Origin: an uncultured Opitutia bacterium
Lineage (GTDB): Bacteria > Verrucomicrobiota > Verrucomicrobiia > Opitutales > UBA953
Assembly (NCBI GenBank): GCA_903924185.1
Contig: CAIYAN010000148.1
Location: 1 to 9,998 of the forward strand
Direction of reading: 5' to 3'
DNA: 9,998 nt
The translations under genes and the position numbers were made by a program. The stretch's first letter is position 1; each line of letters opens with the position of its first letter. Positions 6,275 to 9,998 of this stretch are shown one piece after another. Below the pieces are notes generated by a model. It was not told the origin of the DNA and ran no database searches. It saw nothing but the letters and a program-made list of their open reading frames with translations.

Positions 6275-6871
6275 ATGTCCTACATTATCCCCAACGTTGT
6301 TGAAAGAGATGCACGCGGCGAACGGGCGTGGGACATCTACAGCCGCCTCCTCAAGGATCGCATCATCTTCCTCGGGGCCCCCATCTACGACGACGTCGCC
6401 AATGCCGTCATCGCCCAGATGTTGTTCCTGCAAATGGAAGACCCGAAGAAGGACATCTCGATCTACATCAACTCCCCGGGCGGCTCGGTCACCGCGGGCA
6501 TGGCGATCTACGATACCATGAACTTCCTCACCTGCGAGGTGAACACTTACTGTATCGGCATGGCCGCTTCGATGTCGGCCGTCCTGCTCGCCGCTGGCAC
6601 CAAGGGTAAGCGTCACGCACTCCCTAATTGCCGCGTCATGATTCACCAGCCCAGTGGCGGTGCAACCGGCCAGACGTCAGACATTTCTATCGCCGCTAAG
6701 GAAATCCTCCGCTGGCGCGACACGCTCAACCACGTCCTCGCTAAGCATAGTGGTCGCACGCCGGAGGAATTGCAGCGTGACTCGGACCGCGATAATTACA
6801 TGACGGCCGAGGAGGCCAAGGCCTACGGCCTCGTCGATCACGTCGTCCTGCCTAAGGCAGGCCGCGCTTAA
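6275..6871 (+). CDS. clpP: ATP-dependent Clp protease proteolytic subunit
   Basis: ClpP forms the double-heptamer serine protease chamber that degrades proteins fed to it by ClpX or ClpA. The 198-residue product starts with IPNVVERDARGERAWDIYSRLL, split here as IPNVVERD then RGERAWDIYSRLL, typical of the mature N-terminus. It carries the catalytic triad: S99 in GMAASMS, H124 in VMIHQP, and D173 in DSDRDNYM. The spacing S-H-D (25 and 49 residues) equals that of E. coli ClpP. INSPGGSVTAGMAIYDTM (65-82) is the conserved oxyanion and handle region. There is almost no propeptide ahead of the conserved start. The gene lies between tig and clpX, with only 5 nt before clpX, so the two subunits should be made from one mRNA. 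No Shine-Dalgarno sequence is seen; a promoter lies just upstream. Confidence 0.97.
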   Translation: MSYIIPNVVERDARGERAWDIYSRLLKDRIIFLGAPIYDDVANAVIAQMLFLQMEDPKKDISIYINSPGGSVTAGMAIYDTMNFLTCEVNTYCIGMAASMSAVLLAAGTKGKRHALPNCRVMIHQPSGGATGQTSDISIAAKEILRWRDTLNHVLAKHSGRTPEELQRDSDRDNYMTAEEAKAYGLVDHVVLPKAGRA

Positions 6872-6876
6872 TCCTC

Positions 6877-8208
6877 ATGGCTGGCGACCAGGCGGAGTGT
6901 TGCTCCTTCTGCGGCAAGCCCGCCGCTCAGGCTGGTAAGCTCATTGCTGGCCCGAAAGGTATCGGCATCTGCGACGTCTGCGTTTCCACCTGTGGGCGCC
7001 TCATCGACCGTGAGCGCACCCGCGAGGGTAAGCCCAGCGCTGGCTCGGCGGCGGGTCCGCTCATGCAGGCCGGCCCGGCCAAGTATGTACCGACGCCCGT
7101 CAAGCTCGTTGCCCCCGCGGCCCTCCGCGCGGAACTCGATATCCACGTCATCGGTCAGGACCACGCCAAGAAGGTCCTCTCCGTCGCCGTCCATAATCAC
7201 TACAAGCGCCTCAACGATCGCCTCACGCAAGCCGCGGGCGGCGACAAGACCAACGCCCTCGGCGAGGTCGAACTCGACAAGAGCAACGTCCTCCTGATTG
7301 GCCCAACTGGCACCGGCAAGACGCTCCTCGCCAAGACGCTCGCGCGCATGCTCGACGTGCCGTTCGCCATCGCAGACGCCACCACGCTCACCGAAGCCGG
7401 CTACGTCGGCGACGACGTTGAAACCGTCGTTCTCCGCCTCCTCCAGTCCGCCGACATGAACGTCGAGCGCGCCCAGCGCGGCATCATCTTCATCGACGAG
7501 ATTGATAAGATTGGCCGTAAGTCCGACTCCGCTTCCATCACGCGCGATGTGTCTGGCGAAGGCGTCCAACAGGCCCTACTCAAACTCCTCGAAGGCACGG
7601 TCTGCAACGTGCCGCCTGCGGGCGGTCGCAAACACCCCGAGCAGCAGTGTATCCAGATTGATACGGGCGATATCCTTTTCATCGCCGGCGGCGCGTTCGT
7701 TGGCCTCGACCGCCTCATCGCTCGCCGCTCGGGCACCAAGGCATTGGGCTTTATCCAAGGCGGCGATATCCCGCCGACGCTTTCGGCCGAACAGGTCCTC
7801 GCCGGCCTCCAGCCCGAAGACCTATTCTCGTTCGGGATGATCCCCGAGTTCGTCGGTCGCCTCCCGGTCATCTCCGTCCTCGAGCCGCTCAGCAAGGATG
7901 CCCTCATCCGGATCCTCACCGAGCCGAAGAACGCCCCGACCAAGCAGTACCGTAAGCTTTTTGGCCTTTCGGGCATGAACCTCGAATTCACCGCTGAAGC
8001 CCTGGACGCCCTCGCCGAACGTGCGCTCGCCCTCGGCACTGGCGCCCGAGGCCTGCGCTCGGTCCTCGAAGGCGTGTTACTTGAGACCATGTATGCCCTG
8101 CCGGAATCTCCCGCTGGCTCAAAGTTCACGGTGACGGCAGAAGCCATCCGCGGCGAGAAGCCGGTGACCGTGACCGCTGCCAGCACGAAGGCCCGCAAGG
8201 GCGCCTAA
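6877..8208 (+). CDS. clpX: ATP-dependent Clp protease ATP-binding subunit ClpX
   Basis: ClpX is the AAA+ hexameric unfoldase that recognises tagged substrates and threads them into ClpP. The 443-residue product has the N-terminal zinc-binding domain (C9-x2-C12 and C32-x2-C35), Walker A GPTGTGKT (142-149), Walker B IIFIDEID (203-210), the pore loop GYVGDD (175-180), the RDVSGEGVQQ region (223-232) and the C-terminal sensor-2 stretch TGARGLRS (388-395). The ClpP-docking tripeptide is LGF (290-292) instead of the IGF of E. coli, within the known [LIV]-G-[FL] pattern. The start lies 5 nt after clpP and the stop 4 nt before hisA. No Shine-Dalgarno sequence precedes the ATG, so re-initiation by ribosomes finishing clpP is likely. 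Confidence 0.97.
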   Translation: MAGDQAECCSFCGKPAAQAGKLIAGPKGIGICDVCVSTCGRLIDRERTREGKPSAGSAAGPLMQAGPAKYVPTPVKLVAPAALRAELDIHVIGQDHAKKVLSVAVHNHYKRLNDRLTQAAGGDKTNALGEVELDKSNVLLIGPTGTGKTLLAKTLARMLDVPFAIADATTLTEAGYVGDDVETVVLRLLQSADMNVERAQRGIIFIDEIDKIGRKSDSASITRDVSGEGVQQALLKLLEGTVCNVPPAGGRKHPEQQCIQIDTGDILFIAGGAFVGLDRLIARRSGTKALGFIQGGDIPPTLSAEQVLAGLQPEDLFSFGMIPEFVGRLPVISVLEPLSKDALIRILTEPKNAPTKQYRKLFGLSGMNLEFTAEALDALAERALALGTGARGLRSVLEGVLLETMYALPESPAGSKFTVTAEAIRGEKPVTVTAASTKARKGA

Positions 8209-8212
8209 TTTC

Positions 8213-8941
8213 ATGATCGTCTATCCCGCCATCGACATCCGCGGCGGTCGCTGCGTACGCCTCAGCCAAGGCCGCGACGATGCGCGCACGAACTATTACG
8301 AAGACCCGGTCGAGCCCGCCGTCCAGTTCGCTCAAGCCGGCGCGGAGTGGATTCACGTCGTCGACCTCGACGGTGCTTTCGGCGGCGCCCCGCTCAACCT
8401 GGCGACACTCGCGCGCATTGCACAGCTCGGCCCGAAGATTCAATTCGGGGGTGGCATGCGCGACCGCACCCTCGCTGAGTCCGCTTACGCTACCGGCGCC
8501 AGCCGCGTCGTCATCGGCACTCGCGCCGCGACCGACCCCGCTTTTCTCCGCGAGATGGCCAAGGCCCACGGCCCGCGCCTCGCCGTTGGCATCGACGCTA
8601 AGGATGGCCTCGTCGCCGTCAAAGGCTGGACGGCCGTGACCGCCCTGCAGGCCACCGACTTCGCCAAGGAAGCGGGTGAGCTTGGTGTCTCCACCGTGAT
8701 CTATACGGACATCGCGACCGATGGTATGCTCACCGGTCCGAACTGGAACTCCCTCGAAGCCGTCCTCAAGGCCTGCCCTTGCGGCGTCATTGCTTCGGGC
8801 GGCGTGGCTGGCACGGAAGACGTCCGTCGCCTCGCGCAGATGTCCAAGGCCTACCCCAACCTCGTCGGGGCTATTGTCGGCAAGGCGCTCTACGAGGGCC
8901 GCTGCGATGTCGCCGGCCTCTTGGTCGCGGCCCGCGGTTGA
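8213..8941 (+). CDS. hisA: ProFAR isomerase (phosphoribosylformimino-AICAR-phosphate isomerase)
   Basis: HisA opens the ribose ring of ProFAR to give PRFAR, the fourth step of histidine synthesis, in the cytoplasm. The 242-residue (beta/alpha)8 barrel has the expected phosphate-binding and catalytic elements: AIDIRGGRCVRL with D8 at the end of strand 1, FGGGMRD (78-84), VGIDAKDG with D128 as the second catalytic acid, TDIATDGMLTGPN (165-177) and ASGGV followed by the C-terminal phosphate site. Two half-barrel repeats are typical of HisA and HisF; the IDIRGG start and DGMLTGPN favour HisA. Length is normal. No other his gene is near. It starts 4 nt after clpX, so it is probably translated from the clp mRNA. 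It converges on the lipoprotein gene with a 3-nt gap and no terminator between. Confidence 0.94.
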   Translation: MIVYPAIDIRGGRCVRLSQGRDDARTNYYEDPVEPAVQFAQAGAEWIHVVDLDGAFGGAPLNLATLARIAQLGPKIQFGGGMRDRTLAESAYATGASRVVIGTRAATDPAFLREMAKAHGPRLAVGIDAKDGLVAVKGWTAVTALQATDFAKEAGELGVSTVIYTDIATDGMLTGPNWNSLEAVLKACPCGVIASGGVAGTEDVRRLAQMSKAYPNLVGAIVGKALYEGRCDVAGLLVAARG

Positions 8942-8944
8942 GCC

Positions 8945-9310
8945 TCAGCGCGTTGGCGTCAGGGACGGACCGTAACCGCTCACGATACCGTTGAGGAGAC
9001 GCACTTCATGTGTGATCGGAGGCACCGCGCGCTTTTCGGCCGCATTCTTCCAACCACCTAAAGCTTTGTTCGCGGCGGCATATTCGAGTTCCGCCGAAGT
9101 CGGGAGCATACGGTAATAGAGCATCTCCATCGTCCCATCCGCCGACGCATCGCTCGGCACCCCGAGGAGTTCGATGACCTGCGCACGGGTATCACCGACT
9201 TTGATTAGGTGTAACTTCGTGGCGGTGTGATTGCGCCATTCGTCCTCGGGCTGGGCGTTCTGGCAGGCCGTGAAGGTCAGGGTCAAAAGCAGCAGCGCAA
9301 GGATTCGCAT
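8945..9310 (-). CDS. Small BamE/SmpA-like lipoprotein
   Basis: The 121-residue product begins MRILALLLLTLTFTAC, a lipoprotein signal peptide with the lipidated cysteine at 16; phenylalanine at -3 makes the lipobox slightly atypical. After it, residues 35-67 (HLIKVGDTRAQVIELLGVPSD and the following MEMLYYRM) resemble the BamE/SmpA domain pattern, in which a conserved V-G-x-T, then LG-x-P, precedes a beta strand. BamE belongs to the outer-membrane assembly complex, but many small proteins share this fold and I do not claim that role. I chose ATG at 9310 because it gives a clean signal peptide. An in-frame start at 9433 would put 41 residues ahead of it and run into the divergent gene. The start lacks a Shine-Dalgarno sequence. 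Confidence 0.75.
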   Translation of the reverse strand: MRILALLLLTLTFTACQNAQPEDEWRNHTATKLHLIKVGDTRAQVIELLGVPSDASADGTMEMLYYRMLPTSAELEYAAANKALGGWKNAAEKRAVPPITHEVRLLNGIVSGYGPSLTPTR

Positions 9311-9413
9311 GGCCCAAAACTTAGGCGGTTTGCCCGAAAGGGTCAATGCCGACCCCGCCCGACTGGGCGGAGGCTTGCCAAGGCCCACCGCCAAAGCCAT
9401 ACCCAGAAGCCTT
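9311..9413. promoter_or_regulatory. Divergent intergenic region between two envelope-protein genes
   Basis: These 103 bp lie between the start codons of the minus-strand lipoprotein and the plus-strand secreted protein and should hold both promoters. On the plus strand TTGCCA (9375-9380) and CATACC (9398-9403) at 17-nt spacing form a weak candidate. It would place the transcription start within a few bases of the ATG at 9414. No terminator or strong repeat is visible. Confidence 0.3.
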
Positions 9414-9998
9414 ATGGCATCTTTCCGGACCATGCTCGCTTGGCTAGCCTGCGCGACCTGCGCCTACGCCGCCGAGCTCACCCCCACTGAGGTCATCACC
9501 CAAGCGCGCGCCGCCCTAGCCCAAGACCCCGCCGCCCTCGCGAAGGTGCGAAGCCTCCAATTCGAACTGACGTCCGTCGATGCCGACGGACAGCCCGCTG
9601 GCTTCACCCTGCTCGAGGTCAACACGCCCGACCAGCGCTACCAGCTCAGCCTCAACGCGAAACGCTCCGTCGAAGAGATCCTCGCGACCAACGGCAACGA
9701 AGGTTGGCGTAAGTCCACGCAGACGACCCAAATCGGCGTACTGCGCTCCGAGTTTGTGAGCGTGCTCCGCGACATGGCCACGAGTGACCTGACTTTCTTC
9801 GCCGCCCCCGCCGAGCGCCAAGGCGTGGTGAAGACCGCGCCCGCCAGCGAAATCAACGGACGCAAGCAAGTGGCCGTGGAATACGCCTACAAGAGCGGCT
9901 TCCGCCTCATTCGCCATTTCGACGCGGAAACCTTCCGCCTCACTGCCACCGACCAGCCGATGCCAGACGGCAAGACGCAACGCCAACTGGTCATCGCG
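9414..9998 (+). CDS. Secreted protein, possibly LolA-like fold (3' end outside window)
   Basis: The frame is open from ATG at 9414 to the right edge, giving 195 codons without a stop, so the gene is cut by the window. The N-terminus (MASFRTMLAWLACATCAYAA) looks like a signal peptide, with cleavage likely after A19 or A20. The mature part alternates short beta-like stretches, with GFTLLEVNTPDQRYQLSL, NGNEGW (about 95-100), and a later RHFDAETFRLTATDQ followed by DGK. This pattern resembles periplasmic proteins of the LolA/LolB-like fold, but no residue set proves it. It could instead be an unrelated secreted beta-rich protein. Base and codon use match the neighbours. It is divergent from the lipoprotein gene, which hints at an envelope role. 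Confidence 0.7.
   Translation, partial: MASFRTMLAWLACATCAYAAELTPTEVITQARAALAQDPAALAKVRSLQFELTSVDADGQPAGFTLLEVNTPDQRYQLSLNAKRSVEEILATNGNEGWRKSTQTTQIGVLRSEFVSVLRDMATSDLTFFAAPAERQGVVKTAPASEINGRKQVAVEYAYKSGFRLIRHFDAETFRLTATDQPMPDGKTQRQLVIA

Noticed and set aside
4819..6276. A 485-codon open frame on the minus strand opposite tig.
   Set aside because: It mirrors tig, whose protein is clearly recognisable. The antisense product is a glycine-, leucine- and aspartate-rich string without family motifs, as expected opposite GC-rich, C-ending codons.
9311..9433. N-terminal extension of the lipoprotein to an ATG at 9433.
   Set aside because: It would place 41 residues before a clear lipoprotein signal peptide and overlap the divergent gene's start.

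Overview
The window is an ordinary, densely packed stretch of a GC-rich diderm bacterial chromosome. It has ten complete housekeeping or envelope genes and one gene cut by the right edge. There are no RNA genes, mobile elements, CRISPR arrays or signs of recent transfer. My best guess for the host is the Verrucomicrobiota (Opitutae-like). This rests on GC content, protein flavour and the near absence of Shine-Dalgarno sequences, so it is an inference that needs a tree of ClpX or trigger factor.

Layout. (1) 1-585: nuoA, a membrane subunit of respiratory complex I, stands alone between two intrinsic terminators. (2) 599-4270, minus strand: a four-gene run read pgsA > pgpA > ygfZ > class I fumarase. 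The first three genes overlap (ATGA and TAATG junctions). pgsA and pgpA catalyse consecutive steps of phosphatidylglycerol synthesis. ygfZ encodes a folate-dependent Fe-S maintenance factor and sits just upstream of an oxygen-sensitive [4Fe-4S] fumarase. This run and nuoA converge on a shared bidirectional terminator at 550-581. (3) 4325-4822, plus strand: coaD, divergent from pgsA across 54 bp. (4) 4930-8941, plus strand: tig, clpP, clpX, hisA. This is the classic protein folding and degradation cluster with a histidine-biosynthesis gene attached by a 4-nt gap. A good sigma70-like promoter lies across the end of tig, so clpP-clpX-hisA can probably be transcribed apart from tig. (5) 8945-9998: a small BamE/SmpA-like lipoprotein on the minus strand, and a divergent secreted protein, possibly of LolA-like fold, that runs off the window.

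I found no new multi-gene system. The points most worth checking are the orphan nuoA with a terminator 14 nt ahead of its start, the ygfZ-fumarase pairing, a trigger factor whose prolyl-isomerase active site looks degenerate, the internal clpP promoter, the clpX-hisA coupling, and the general lack of Shine-Dalgarno sequences.
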